The notes beneath the pieces were generated by a model. The model ran no database searches. It saw only the letters and a list, made by a program, of their open reading frames with translations, and was not told where the DNA came from. The position numbers were made by a program, and so were the translations under genes. A stretch of 64,000 nt of DNA from Bursaphelenchus xylophilus (lineage: Eukaryota > Nematoda > Chromadorea > Rhabditida > Aphelenchoididae). This document shows positions 8,198 to 17,085 of the stretch, one piece after another (positions within the stretch are counted from its first letter, which is position 1; each line of letters starts with the position of its first letter). The DNA lies in contig CAJFCV020000001.1 of the NCBI GenBank assembly GCA_904066235.2, forward strand, positions 2,604,001 to 2,668,000. The letters are read 5' to 3'.

Positions 8198-9065
8198 CAG
8201 GGTGTTTCAAGAAATTTGGAACAAATAATTTGCTTATATCTTTTTCTTCTTTGCAGCTATCAACGAATTTCTTTTTGCTTCTAAAAATTGACAGCGTGCG
8301 TTTTTAGAATCTCAAAAAAAGTTTTTTTTCGTCGGCGGTGGGCCCATTTCTCGGCGGAGAAAATTAGGGCCTTTTTTAAAAATCACATCGTATTACGTGG
8401 CGGAAACGCCGTTGCAACGGCTGAAATCAAGTTTACGTTACACCTCCGTCGATTTTACGGTATGCATTTTTTGTTTTCGATTTTACGCGCACCGCGGAGG
8501 CGCGGCGGAGACTTCAGGTTTCGGCCGACGTTGTTTTGGGCCTTCGGCTGTTGCAATTCATGTTGGAAAAGAGGTTGGGGTGATTCTTTGTTGTCATCCG
8601 ATGCACAGATGGCAAAAATTTCGTGCTTTTTTTCCCCGGCGGAGGATTCGGCGGAGGCTTTATCAAAGGGTCAAAGCAGTCTTACGAGTCCGGGAAAAAT
8701 CTCAGCTACAAGAATCCATCAGAGCAGCATTGTCTTTCAAAGATTTTTGATTTTTTTGGTCCGGCGGACAAATCGGCGGAGTTTTGTTTTTACCCTTTGA
8801 TAAAGCCTCCGCCGACTCCTCCGCCGGGGAAAAAAAGCACGAAATTTTTACCATCTGTGCATCGGATGACAACAAAAAATCACCCCAACCTCTTTTCCAA
8901 CATGAATTGCAAAAGCCAAAGCGCGGAAGTGCGTAAAATCAAAAACGCAAAAAAAGCATACCGTGAAATCGATGGAGCTATTACGTAAACTTGATTTCAG
9001 CCGTTGCAATGGCGTTTCCGCCACGTAATACGCATCATTTGTTCCAAATTTCTTGAAACACCCTG
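8198..9065. mobile_element. CAGGGTGTTTC foldback MITE with TA duplication
   Basis: 868-bp near-palindrome with ends CAGGGTGTTTCAAGAAATTT and its complement, flanked by TA (8,196-8,197 and 9,066-9,067). The paralogous unit at about 6,565-6,580 shows the uninterrupted site CTTATACACCAGG. The arms contain matched blocks such as TGTTGGAAAAGAGGTTGGGG and GCGGAGGCTTTATCAAAGGG. No transposase; TA target and end sequence suggest mobilisation by a mariner/Tc-type enzyme. Confidence 0.9.
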
Positions 9066-9243
9066 TACAACAGGAACTTTCATTCGCGACATCTAATAGA
9101 TAACTACATCGTTTGAATTTCCTATTGTAAGAAACTGTTGGCTGATTTCCGAACATGCCCGCAGAATCTTCGTAGTTCTTCGAGAAAGTGGCTGGCCGCA
9201 AGCGTGGGTCCGTCGTTTCTTAGACTACTTTTTAGGTGAAAAG

Positions 9244-9408
9244 TCTGCCGGGAAAATAATAAGCACTCCGTCGGCTCAAAAATCGCATCGCCACCGAGGA
9301 AATGAATTGTGTTGCGCGCATTGTGTTGCGGAGAAATCAAACTGCTCTTCACTTCAGCGACGCGATCGGCGCAACGAAATTGTGTTTATTATTTTCCCGA
9401 CAGACTGA
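9244..9408. mobile_element. CTGTCGGGAAAATAA foldback MITE
   Basis: Near-identical to the copy at 5,559-5,723, in the same position relative to the peptide gene. Confidence 0.75.
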
Positions 9409-9469
9409 TAATACCTCAAGCATGACAAACACAAAACAGCTGTATATTTATTGGGTATTCAAAATCATT

Positions 9470-9655
9470 TCATTCCTTTGGTGTTGGTGTGGCAATCGGG
9501 GTACATTCGCAACGTTTGCTGAACATATAGCTACCACAATACGGTCTTTCTCCTATGGGGCATCGCCATCCCGCGCAGTCCTCGTCGTTTACGCAATGCT
9601 TCGTGAAGGCAGATGCCACAGCAACCAACAACAGGAAGGTAGCGAACAATCTCAT
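9470..9655 (-). CDS. Secreted six-cysteine peptide (61 aa)
   Basis: Single exon; signal peptide identical to that of 5,790 (MRLFATFLLLVAVASA). Cysteines C21, C27, C32, C40, C49, C51, canonical spacing; motif CVNDEDCAGWRC, loop GSYMFSKRC, tail IATPTPKE identical to 5,790. Differences from 5,790 are mostly non-conservative changes in the first loop. TATA box 40 bp upstream. The flank beyond 9,830 matches that of the 2,419 gene and is cut by an unrelated GC-rich repeat at about 9,936. Confidence 0.8.
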   Translation of the reverse strand: MRLFATFLLLVAVASAFTKHCVNDEDCAGWRCPIGERPYCGSYMFSKRCECTPIATPTPKE

Positions 9656-9694
9656 GGCAAATCAGTGGTTGAGAAATCCGTCCGACGCTGGGGT

Positions 9695-9700
9695 TTTATA
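9695..9700 (-). promoter_or_regulatory. TATA box of the 9,470-9,655 peptide gene
   Basis: Minus-strand TATAAA, 40 bp from the ATG, conserved context. Confidence 0.6.
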
Positions 9701-9935
9701 CTCCATTTTTTAATTAAAAGGGTCGAAAACCGCATGTTTAGGGCGCCGAAATTGAAAAAAAAATTAAAATATTTATTGCCTTGTGGTATGTGAATGTAAA
9801 TGGTTCGGTTTTTAAACGCAGAAATGAGGCCAACTAAGCGTTACAAAGTCATAAAATGTAAATTTATCGATCCTGTTCTCAACGTAAATAAAAAATTTTC
9901 CTTATAAAAGAAGCGTAACGTTTCTTTCGACCTAG

Positions 9936-10640
9936 CGGTGGCAATCGGGCTGGGCCGGCAGACCCTTTCCGGCCCCCGGTCTGGGCCAACCGGAGACCCA
10001 GGCCCCATTCCAAATCCAGCCCGAATGAATCAAATTCTGAATCCAATAGCAATTGGTAATTCCTTTCCTTAAAAGTTCATTGTTAGTTGTGATAAGAAAA
10101 TATGTTACATCTCGCAATGAATGCAGTAGTATGCTGTGAATCCACGGCCGCAATAACGACATTTGACCCCAACCCGCGTCCTGACACTACGAGATTGAGA
10201 GTCTTGGCATTCCGCCGCAACGGTCGAGAGAGAATGGAAATGGGGGAAATGAGGACATTTGGTGGAAGAAGCAGCACTGCGAGCGGTTGGCCACAATTGC
10301 TAGAGGATTTGAATATATTATGTTGAGCTTGCGGCCACTCATTCGGCCATATTGTAAAGAGAGGAGCGTTACTGATGATAAACATATTTGCCGTTTATTC
10401 GGTGATTGATTGTGCTGATCTTTGGGATATTCTCCCTCAGATATTTGTACGGGCAAGTGGTTGAATCGGTTGGAGGAGACCCTTGTTCCCAATTGGCTGC
10501 TTCGTAACAAATGTGGAAGTCAAAGGATTGTGTAGGCAAGATTGCCCGCAAGTATGCACCCCTTACCTGAACCGGTGATTCACGAAAATTTCGAAGTCCA
10601 GCCCGGCGTCTGCGATGCCTGGCCATGCCTAGGTTGCTGG
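9936..10640. other. Repetitive insertion without a convincing gene
   Basis: It begins with a GC-rich stretch (GGGCTGGGCCGGC, CGGCCCCCGGTCTGGGCC) that interrupts array-type DNA. On the minus strand a short frame (10,105-10,296) ends with two CxxC pairs (CRYCGRGFTAYYCIHC), which could be a decayed zinc ribbon of a transposase. That is too short to assign. No other gene is seen. Confidence 0.3.
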
Positions 10641-10719
10641 AAACGTGCCCTGGCCAATAAAAGAGTACTGCGATCAAAAATAAATATGAAAAATACTAGT
10701 CCTTTTGCAAAATCACTCA

Positions 10720-10875
10720 AGCGATCTTCGCACTGTGCGAAAACAAAGGTTTACCCTGCACTGCGCAATTTGTTGGTTTTTGCACCGTGCAATAGGCTTT
10801 TTTGTGTTGCCGCGAGCAGCCTGGCTTTTATTACACAGTGCATGTCGCCAAAATCACTCCAGCGGCTTCTCTAAC
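10720..10875. repeat. GCACTGTGC foldback repeat
   Basis: Inverted repeat with CGCACTGTGCGAAAAC and ACACAGTGCATGTCGCC near its ends and the AATCACTC / CCAGCGGCTT hallmarks. Relatives at 15,122, 42,045, 47,400, 51,475 and 63,550. Confidence 0.6.
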
Positions 10876-10967
10876 AGACTCTTAGTAAGTAGCAGCGATT
10901 TTTTCGTTATGAACCTCCGTGTGTAGACGATCCTCAATGAACGCGTTTATTCGTCCACAACGCAAAA

Positions 10968-11177
10968 TTAACGGTTAATTTTTTTTACATAAATTGGTGC
11001 ATCCGGACAGCGGCATTCTCCAAGTGGTATGTCGTAGTCCTTCTCGCATATCGGACTGCGCCCATCCGGACAAAAAACCTCCGTTGCGCATTGTCTGTCG
11101 CTTGTGCAAGTGTTGTATTGGGCGGCGGTGAGAACAGCGAGCAAAAGAAGTAGGAACACAGCAAACAATCGCATCAT
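10968..11177 (-). CDS. Secreted six-cysteine peptide, long-loop subtype (69 aa)
   Basis: Paralog of the 4,054 gene. Two ATGs are adjacent (11,175-11,177 and 11,172-11,174); the second matches the start used by the paralog, so the protein may be 68 or 69 residues. Signal peptide to about residue 19, then cysteines C24, C30, C36, C44, C55, C57 (x5, x5, x7, x10, x1), motif CTSDRQC, tail YVKKINR. The divergent plus-strand gene at 11,378 shares the intergenic region. At the position of the paralog's TATA-like TTATAG this copy has TTGTAG, so its promoter may be weaker. Confidence 0.8.
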   Translation of the reverse strand: MMRLFAVFLLLLLAVLTAAQYNTCTSDRQCATEVFCPDGRSPICEKDYDIPLGECRCPDAPIYVKKINR

Positions 11178-11377
11178 GAAATGATTGAAGGAGGCGCGGA
11201 ATGCATCATTCTTGTAGCAGAACTTTAATTAAGACGCACATTAGAGTTGTTGAATTGGAAAAATTTACATTTATGGCTTTCCTATTACGCCTTCTCAAAA
11301 ATGCGTAGACTTTTTTCTCGCGGCGCACACTGTATTTTTAGCTAAAAATTTTCTACCTTGTGGCAGACTAATTGAAC

Positions 11378-11560
11378 ATGAGATTTCTTGTCATCATTTT
11401 CTTTGCTCTTGTTGTTACCAGCCTAGCTCTTCAGCGGTACTGTAGAAACGATGAGGAATGCGCGGATATAAAATGCTTTACTGGAAAGTCGGCTACGTGT
11501 TGGATGCAGGGAATTGGCCAATGCGTTTGTCCTCCAAGTCTTATCACTCTTCCAGTATGA
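11378..11560 (+). CDS. Secreted six-cysteine peptide (60 aa)
   Basis: Single exon starting at the ATG in AACATGAGATTTC. Signal peptide about 1-17 (MRFLVIIFFALVVTSLA). Cysteines C22, C28, C33, C41, C49, C51: spacing x5, x4, x7, x7, x1; motif CRNDEEC, hydrophobic tail SLITLPV rather than a lysine-rich one. It is divergent to the 10,968 gene, about 200 bp apart. A truncated paralog survives at 5,345, where a palindrome split the shared promoter region. Secreted; target unknown. Confidence 0.8.
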   Translation: MRFLVIIFFALVVTSLALQRYCRNDEECADIKCFTGKSATCWMQGIGQCVCPPSLITLPV

Positions 11561-11639
11561 AATATAATATAAATTTGTCTGGCAACCTGCAATAACTATT
11601 ATAAAATGCATTTTCGAAGTCTTAAATACGACTGAGATT

Positions 11640-12066
11640 TTTATCCAAACTTGGCAAATATATATATGTATATGGTTGGACAATTTACGGGGCCCTTCCT
11701 CCAGGCGAGTCCAGGGTCCCCTAGGCCTCCAAGATATCAATGAAGTGAGCCGCCGCAACAGCATTCAACCGGTCGCTGCGTCCCGCCACGAAACCCGAAA
11801 GAACACCGCAATCAGCCGAGACGTGGATTTGGAAGGAAAGGAGAATAGTTTGGAAGTCGCAGCCTGAGCGAGCGGTTGGCCGTCAGCGCGTGCGGACAAT
11901 TGGAGCACATCGAGTGTATCGGCCTGCTTGTGTATTGTGCTGTTTGGGACAATAAAGAGGTCATTGGATATTGTTGGAGTATTGGGAGAGCTTGTCTAGG
12001 ACAGCGTATCAGGAGACCCGGTGTCTGATCGTGTAGACGAGGACCGGAGGATCTCTTTATGTTACA
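11640..12066. other. GC-richer stretch resembling a solo LTR
   Basis: No gene found. It has a lone polyadenylation-like GGGACAATAAAGAGG, a moderately GC-rich body and a sharp change from AT-rich flanks, features seen in the LTRs at 42,558 and 46,077. I could not find a target duplication or a second copy, so this is only a suggestion. Confidence 0.25.
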
Positions 12067-12600
12067 ACTCCCTCTTCACCTTACCCCAAAAGCTGACTCC
12101 ACAGGATCTCCGTTGATATGTTTATTGATGGCCGCTCGTACAATACGAGATGTTATAAGATATAGCAGTAGACCGATTCTTCTTCCTGGGTGCCTCACAC
12201 GTCATACTTCTCTAATCCCCAGCTCAACAAAGTTCCCGGACTGCCAATTGTTACCGATTCTCCTCTGTCCACGTTTCTCTCATGCACAGCATCCCGGGCT
12301 ATTTGTAGCCACCGATCGGTCCCGATTTTCGCTCAAAATGGTGATCATGCAGTTGACGGCGCGTTGCCGTCACGGGACAAATTGTGGGTCTGGGTGCGGC
12401 TGCCTCCATTAATGCCATTTTTTATGAATTCATGATCATCATCCATTTTAAGATAAATTTTTTCATTCGGTTAAAATTACATTTTGCAATGCCAACCCCA
12501 CCTATTTTCATAGCCCATACAGTAAACATTTCTCCGTTTATTCAGATTTATAAAATGCACGACACAACTATAAATGCACTTTAAAAATAGCTGCAACTTT
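12067..12600. other. Stretch without a recognised gene
   Basis: Open frames exist on the plus strand (12,059-12,435) but have no signal peptide, domain or splice context that I can support. Confidence 0.4.
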
Positions 12601-12674
12601 GGCGGTTCTCGATAAAAATGTGTCATATTTGGCACCGTTATGAATTAGTCTACAATAAATCTTGCGCCAAAAAA

Positions 12675-12935
12675 TTACTTCGAGCAGTTTCCAAATTTCC
12701 TTGGGGGATCAACTTCAAAAGGACTGCATTCCCCGGCTGGCCTGCACTGACATCTGTTTCCAAATCCAAACATATGCATACATTTTGCGATATCACCTTC
12801 TTTGCATTTCAAATGTTTACTTGCACAATCCTCTCTTCTCTGACATTCGCTAATACGCAGCGAATTTCCAATTGTAACGAAAGAAATAAGAAGAACGATG
12901 AGAAATACAACACGCATATTTCGGACTGACCGCAT
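12675..12935 (-). CDS. Secreted eight-cysteine peptide (86 aa)
   Basis: Larger single-exon member. The hydrophobic signal runs from Met7 (MRVVFLIVLLISFVTIGNS) to about residue 25; translation may begin at Met1 or Met7. The family core is C31, C37, C44, C52, C62, C64 (x5, x6, x7, x9, x1), starting CQRREDC. A C-terminal extension adds C70 and C84, giving a possible fourth disulfide. The mature chain is rich in Met/His (KCMHMFGFGNRC). A minus-strand TATATAAA lies about 30 bp upstream of Met1, which would put transcription start almost at that codon and favours Met7. Confidence 0.75.
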   Translation of the reverse strand: MRSVRNMRVVFLIVLLISFVTIGNSLRISECQRREDCASKHLKCKEGDIAKCMHMFGFGNRCQCRPAGECSPFEVDPPRKFGNCSK

Positions 12936-12964
12936 TTCAATAAACCTTGAGAAGAAGCCATCAG

Positions 12965-12972
12965 TTTATATA
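12965..12972 (-). promoter_or_regulatory. TATA box of the 12,675-12,935 gene
   Basis: TATATAAA on the minus strand, 30 bp upstream of the first ATG. Confidence 0.55.
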
Positions 12973-13258
12973 GTTTCCATTCAAGACATCTGAATACAAC
13001 ACTCTAAATTCAATATTTTGAATTTTAATTTAGCCAGTGGGTTTGTCGTGTCACATGCACAGACACGGCAAACCCACAGGCTTATAGTTAGGGAGAGAGA
13101 TAAGGGGGAAACTGATCGCTTCATCTGAAGAGTAATTTCCCAGAGTATAAAGTAGATTTTGTTCAAATCGCACACGGTCAAACTCCACAGGCTTTCCATT
13201 AATCCGACAATGGAACTACATAACCCAGTCATGGCAAAATTAAATGTGTTATGTATAT

Positions 13259-13393
13259 CAGTCTGTAGAGAAAATAACGTGGATTTTTAGCCGTGGTTGG
13301 AGATTTGATGCGCGACTGTGACGAGGCGGGACATTGTTGCGACAAATCCACATTATTTTCCCGACAGACTGATATTATTTTCCCGACAGACTG
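13259..13393. mobile_element. CAGTCTGTCGGGAAAATAA foldback MITE
   Basis: Start CAGTCTGTAGAGAAAATAA; the right end is doubled (two successive TTATTTTCCCGACAGACTGA motifs ending at about 13,374 and 13,393). The interior is of the GTGGATTTGTCGCAGC type. Confidence 0.75.
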
Positions 13394-13766
13394 ATATCTC
13401 ATTCTGGAGTCTCGCGACGCCCTATCCTTTCCTTTCTCTGCATACGACAATAAGGCAAAGTCCACAATGCGCGCCGCCCACTCACAGTCCCAAATGATCA
13501 TTCTGAAAAGCAAAATCGACGGTTATGTCAAGCGATGAAACTGCACAGTCGAGGAAGAAACAGACCGAGCGCGCCTGACATGGCTAGGACGGCTGCTGAG
13601 AGTTTGGCCTTGGGAACAAAGGCTACCGAACAGTCTAAAGTTGTGCTATTTCTGGTTTGTGATGCTAGGGTTTGAAGAGAACACTCTTTGTACAACCACG
13701 GTACGCGTAATCAATGACTATCACACAAAAATTTATTCAGAAAAGTAACCAATCACACCATCCAAC

Positions 13767-13958
13767 TCAACGATCCTTTTTCGGCAATGGCTCATCAATG
13801 CACACACAAATATGTACGTAGTCAAGGCAGAAAGGCATCCGTTCCTTGTATTTGCACGTCATCAACTCGACGCATGCCCGATCATCGTTACAATGGATGA
13901 GATTGGTCTGCGCAGCAACGGCGGCGAACAGCAAAAACGCTATAGGCAAAGTCCGCAT
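13767..13958 (-). CDS. Secreted six-cysteine peptide (63 aa)
   Basis: Single exon. Signal peptide about 1-16 (MRTLPIAFLLFAAVAA). Cysteines C23, C29, C35, C44, C51, C53 (x5, x5, x8, x6, x1), start CNDDRAC, end CVCIDEPLPKKDR. It belongs to the diverged half of the family (12.6-15.9 kb), where loop lengths vary while the two end spacings (x5 and x1) stay fixed. No clear TATA box. Function unknown. Confidence 0.75.
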   Translation of the reverse strand: MRTLPIAFLLFAAVAAQTNLIHCNDDRACVELMTCKYKERMPFCLDYVHICVCIDEPLPKKDR

Positions 13959-14110
13959 TTTACAAATAACACTGATGAGCAGCGGCAGTCCAAGGTTGAT
14001 TTTGAAATTTTAATTAGCGTTGAACGTAATAAAGACATGGGAAAAAGACGTAAAGATGATTTATGGGTTTTAATGGGTGTAATCGGCCGAAAACGCATGC
14101 TGATTATTAT

Positions 14111-14248
14111 CAGTCTGTCGGGAAAATAATGTGAGCTATGTCACTACGCCAATCCTGTCCATGAAATAAAAGCAGTTTGATTTTGCCGGGGCAAAACTCA
14201 ATGCAATTTTCAATGCGAAAAATCCACATTATTTCCCCGACAGACTGA
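14111..14248. mobile_element. CAGTCTGTCGGGAAAATAA foldback MITE
   Basis: Ends CAGTCTGTCGGGAAAATAAT and ATTATTTCCCCGACAGACTGA, with an interior combining CCAATCCTGTCC and AATCCACATT. A lone left half follows at about 14,355. Confidence 0.75.
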
Positions 14249-14584
14249 TATGTACAATTTCAAGAAACCTGTGACGTCTAAAAAATGGGGAAATCATTGT
14301 CTGTTTTTATCAAAAAAATTTGCAACTCTCGCTTGGCAAGGAAAATGTGAAATTAGTCTGTCGGGGAAATAATGTGGATTTGTCGCAGCAAGATTTCTCG
14401 CTTCGCCAGAGTCGCAGACCAAATCTTCAGCCGCTGGTAACCTCCGCAAAACATTTCCTTTCTTATCTAAAAGGCTGTACTGCGCCCTATCCCAGCCAGT
14501 TCATGTAAAGTTTATTGAAAAAATCCCGGTCTGCGCTTGTAAAATTTATTCAAATAAAAATCAAAAATTTATTCAAATCAAACT

Positions 14585-14776
14585 CTACTTAATTTCTTTA
14601 CAAACACACATTTTCCCCTGCATTCGGAACTTGTCGCATACCAGCTTGGAATTTTTGTCGCACTTGAACGCGCCTTCACATTCTGCGTCCACGGAACAGT
14701 GAATGTAGATAGGGTTGTCGGGCTGACACCGAACACCAACAGCGAAAATCAAGAGAATCAAAAGGAGAACTCTCAT
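14585..14776 (-). CDS. Secreted six-cysteine peptide (63 aa)
   Basis: Single exon. Signal peptide about 1-16 (MRVLLLILLIFAVGVR), followed by an additional Cys at residue 17. Core cysteines C27, C33, C39, C47, C57, C59 (x5, x5, x7, x9, x1), start CSVDAEC, end CVCKEIK. The region before the core (QPDNPIYIHC) shares IHC with 13,767 and 15,753, which groups the three. Secreted, no enzymatic motif, target unknown. Confidence 0.75.
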   Translation of the reverse strand: MRVLLLILLIFAVGVRCQPDNPIYIHCSVDAECEGAFKCDKNSKLVCDKFRMQGKMCVCKEIK

Positions 14777-14932
14777 TGTGGAACAAATGAAAAACGATTC
14801 GTTCGTGCTTGGTTGGAATAATAATCGCTGATTGAATGAGAAATGGGTGTATTAATGGTCATACCAATGGCTGTGACGATGATAGACAAGGAAAAAGGTC
14901 TTGAAAAGTTAAAGAGGAGGATGGAGAGACAT

Positions 14933-15084
14933 CAGTCCGTCGGGAAAATAATGAGCGCAATGTCGCTGCGCCAATCGTGTCGCTGAAGTGAAAAGAAATT
15001 TGATTTTGTAGCGGCATTTACTTTTCTCGGCGGCGATGTGATTTTCGATGCGACAGAGTGTTTATTATTTTTCCGACTGGATGA
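14933..15084. mobile_element. CAGTCTGTCGGGAAAATAA foldback MITE
   Basis: Start CAGTCCGTCGGGAAAATAAT; degenerate end TTATTATTTTTCCGACTGGATGA; interior CAATCGTGTCGCTGAAGTG. Confidence 0.65.
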
Positions 15085-15121
15085 AATAGGTCGAAAGTTT
15101 CTGCAATTCCAATCTCAAACA

Positions 15122-15298
15122 CTAGTCGGTCCGCAAAGTCGCTGGAATGATTTCGGCGAGATGCACTGTGCAAAAAAAGACAAGTTGCGAGCGGCAGCCA
15201 AAAAAGCCATCCGAAAAAGTTAAGAATTGTACTGTGCAAAGTGAACTTTTCGTTTTCTCACAGTGCTTATCGCCAAAATTACGGCGGCGACTTTGCTA
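15122..15298. repeat. GCACTGTGC foldback repeat
   Basis: Inverted repeat: ACTAGTCGGTCCGCAAAGTC with GCACTGTGC on the left, ACAGTGC and GCGACTTTGC on the right. It abuts a MITE on each side. Confidence 0.65.
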
Positions 15299-15533
15299 AT
15301 TTGTCGGGAAAATAATGAGCACTCGTTTACATCGAAAATCGCAGCGCCACCAAGAAAATGGGCTGTGCCGCGGGAAAATTAAATTGCTTTTCAGTTCAAC
15401 GTCAAGACCAACGATATTTTGCCATTATTTCCTTGACAGACTGGATGCGGGCGTCAGAAACTGTCATCCTCAAAAAAGACGTTTTCACTTGCTCTCCAAA
15501 CATTCGCTGTTATTTTCCCGGCAGACTGATAAA
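15299..15533. mobile_element. CTGTCGGGAAAATAA foldback MITE, composite
   Basis: Left end TTGTCGGGAAAATAATGAGC; two right-end-like motifs at about 15,425-15,442 and 15,515-15,533, so it is a nested or extended copy. Confidence 0.55.
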
Positions 15534-15707
15534 TTCTCAGGACCTTGCAGGCCGAGTGGTACATATTGCACGGTAATTTTCTAATCGCCGAAATTTTTAT
15601 TAAAAATCTAACGCTCACATAACCGCAACCTTCATTATGGCCAATATAAATTCAACACCGCCCTGATTAACCCACCATCCCATTCTGTGACACCACTTCC
15701 CAATATT

Positions 15708-15713
15708 TATAAA
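15708..15713 (+). promoter_or_regulatory. TATA box of the 15,753 peptide gene
   Basis: TATAAA, 45 bp upstream of the ATG. Confidence 0.6.
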
Positions 15714-15752
15714 CAAAAAGTCCTTGGTTTTTTGTTCAGTTCTTCTAGAATT

Positions 15753-15908
15753 ATGCGTTTCCTCCAGTTGTTCTTATTCTTCTTCCTGGCCGTTGTGGCC
15801 ATGGTCAAGACCGGTGAAATCCATTGCACTCATGACGAGGAATGCCCGAGAATTGTCACCTGCAACGGCGGCACCGCCGTCTGCCGTAAAGTCTGTGTTT
15901 GCGCTTGA
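15753..15908 (+). CDS. Secreted six-cysteine peptide, compact form (51 aa)
   Basis: Start chosen at the ATG before RFLQLF because it opens a clean signal peptide and lies 45 bp after the TATA box; an upstream in-frame ATG would begin before that box. Signal about 1-18. Cysteines C25, C31, C37, C44, C48, C50 (x5, x5, x6, x3, x1), start CTHDEEC, ending at CVCA. It has the shortest last loop of the family. An AATAAA 30 bp after the stop ends the gene. Secreted, three disulfides likely. Confidence 0.75.
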   Translation: MRFLQLFLFFFLAVVAMVKTGEIHCTHDEECPRIVTCNGGTAVCRKVCVCA

Positions 15909-15937
15909 GTTGTGGAGTTGGCGATTTTGAGATTTTT

Positions 15938-15943
15938 AATAAA
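15938..15943 (+). terminator. Polyadenylation signal of the 15,753 gene
   Basis: AATAAA 30 bp downstream of the TGA. Confidence 0.55.
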
Positions 15944-16515
15944 TTTTAAAAAGGTCAAATAAACTTTTTGAAAAAACGGACGCTTTGTAAATTTTTGAAA
16001 AAATCTGTCAGTCTGTTGGGAAAATAATGAGCACTCTGTTGCATCGAAAATCGCATCGTTGAAGTGAAGGCAGCTTGCGCATTGCAATGAATATTATTGG
16101 ACAAATAATACATATATATATTTGTAAGGATTCCATTGTATGATCTCAATCGAAAATAAATCTTATTTGAGTATTTTTTTGAGGTATATTATCTTCAAAA
16201 AGTAAACAAAATCAATGCCAATCTCCGTAAAAACATTAAAAATAATAAATCAGCAAATTGAAAGTACAGTTAAAAAAGCTTCTTCACAACAAATTACAAG
16301 AGGAAAAAGTGGATTCCATATTGAAGCCTTCCATTGTACGAGGTCCGATCAGCCTAAAACTGACACTTGGAACCATAAATCGCGGTTTGCAGAAACTCTC
16401 ACTTTATTTTATCGATATTCACATTCATTTTCCTCCTCCGTCTGTTCTTTGTTAATTAGATCTTTAATTTTTTTGATGAAAAATCAAAAAAATTACGGAT
16501 TTTCTGCCTCGGCGA

Positions 16516-16523
16516 TTACGTCA
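16516..16523 (+). promoter_or_regulatory. CRE/bZIP-like site upstream of CCCH gene 1
   Basis: TTACGTCA (TGACGTAA on the other strand), about 190 bp before the TATA box. It is retained in all three units (20,367-20,374; 27,744-27,751). The site is seen; binding by a CREB/ATF-type factor is inference. Confidence 0.45.
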
Positions 16524-16704
16524 TCACGCTCGTATCCTAAAATTTGAATTTTTCCTCTGATTTTTTTAGTTACGCAATAGCAGAAAACCGTTAAAACCTC
16601 TGGCAGAAAATTTCATCAAGCAGAAAAAAGTTCAAGTACCTGTGGAAGCAGAAAAAAAGGAAAAATCAAGGAATTACATAATAAAATCAAGCAAAACAAG
16701 TGAA

Positions 16705-16711
16705 TATAAAA
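16705..16711 (+). promoter_or_regulatory. TATA box of CCCH gene 1
   Basis: GTGAATATAAAAGCGGGC; the same block is in unit B (20,555-20,561) and unit C (27,932-27,938). Confidence 0.65.
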
Positions 16712-16816
16712 GCGGGCAAGCAAATTGGAAGTCAGTATGGTGTCTTAGTGGCATTGGAACATGTTGTGTTAGAGAATCCGGACTTGAAAGTTTATTTGGG
16801 ATCCATCTTGTTTGAG

Positions 16817-17067
16817 GTGTAAGATTTTAGGCTTTTACGAGTTTTTACCGTATCTCAAGACCCAAAATTGAGTTTTTTGTTAGGCTAAAGAATGATTAGG
16901 ATTTTACTTGACTTCTAGGGATTTTTTGCGTATTTTATCAACCAAAGATTTGAATAATTCCATTTTTTAATCAAAATTTTTTTTGTTTGCTAATCCATAT
17001 TTTACCGCGATATAATCGTTTTTACCGTTCTCTAAATATCGTAGAATTATCTTTACTTTCATTCCAG
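16817..17067 (+). other. Probable 5'UTR intron of CCCH gene 1
   Basis: Donor GAG|GTGTAAG and acceptor TTTCATTCCAG|CTC, 251 bp, ending 18 bp before the ATG. Unit B has the same length intron at 20,667-20,917. The acceptor could instead be a trans-splice site. Confidence 0.5.
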
Positions 17068-17085
17068 CTCAAACTATACTCAAAA

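Noticed and set aside
8288..9201. Frames of 110-170 codons within the 868-bp MITE
   Set aside because: They lie in the arms of an inverted repeat, mirror each other, and have no transposase motif.
10105..10296. piggyBac-type C-terminal zinc finger (two CxxC pairs)
   Set aside because: Only two CxxC pairs in a short frame, without any catalytic region; chance is likely.
11640..12066. A confirmed solo LTR
   Set aside because: Composition and a polyadenylation-like motif fit, but I found no target duplication and no second copy, so it is kept only as a low-confidence stretch.
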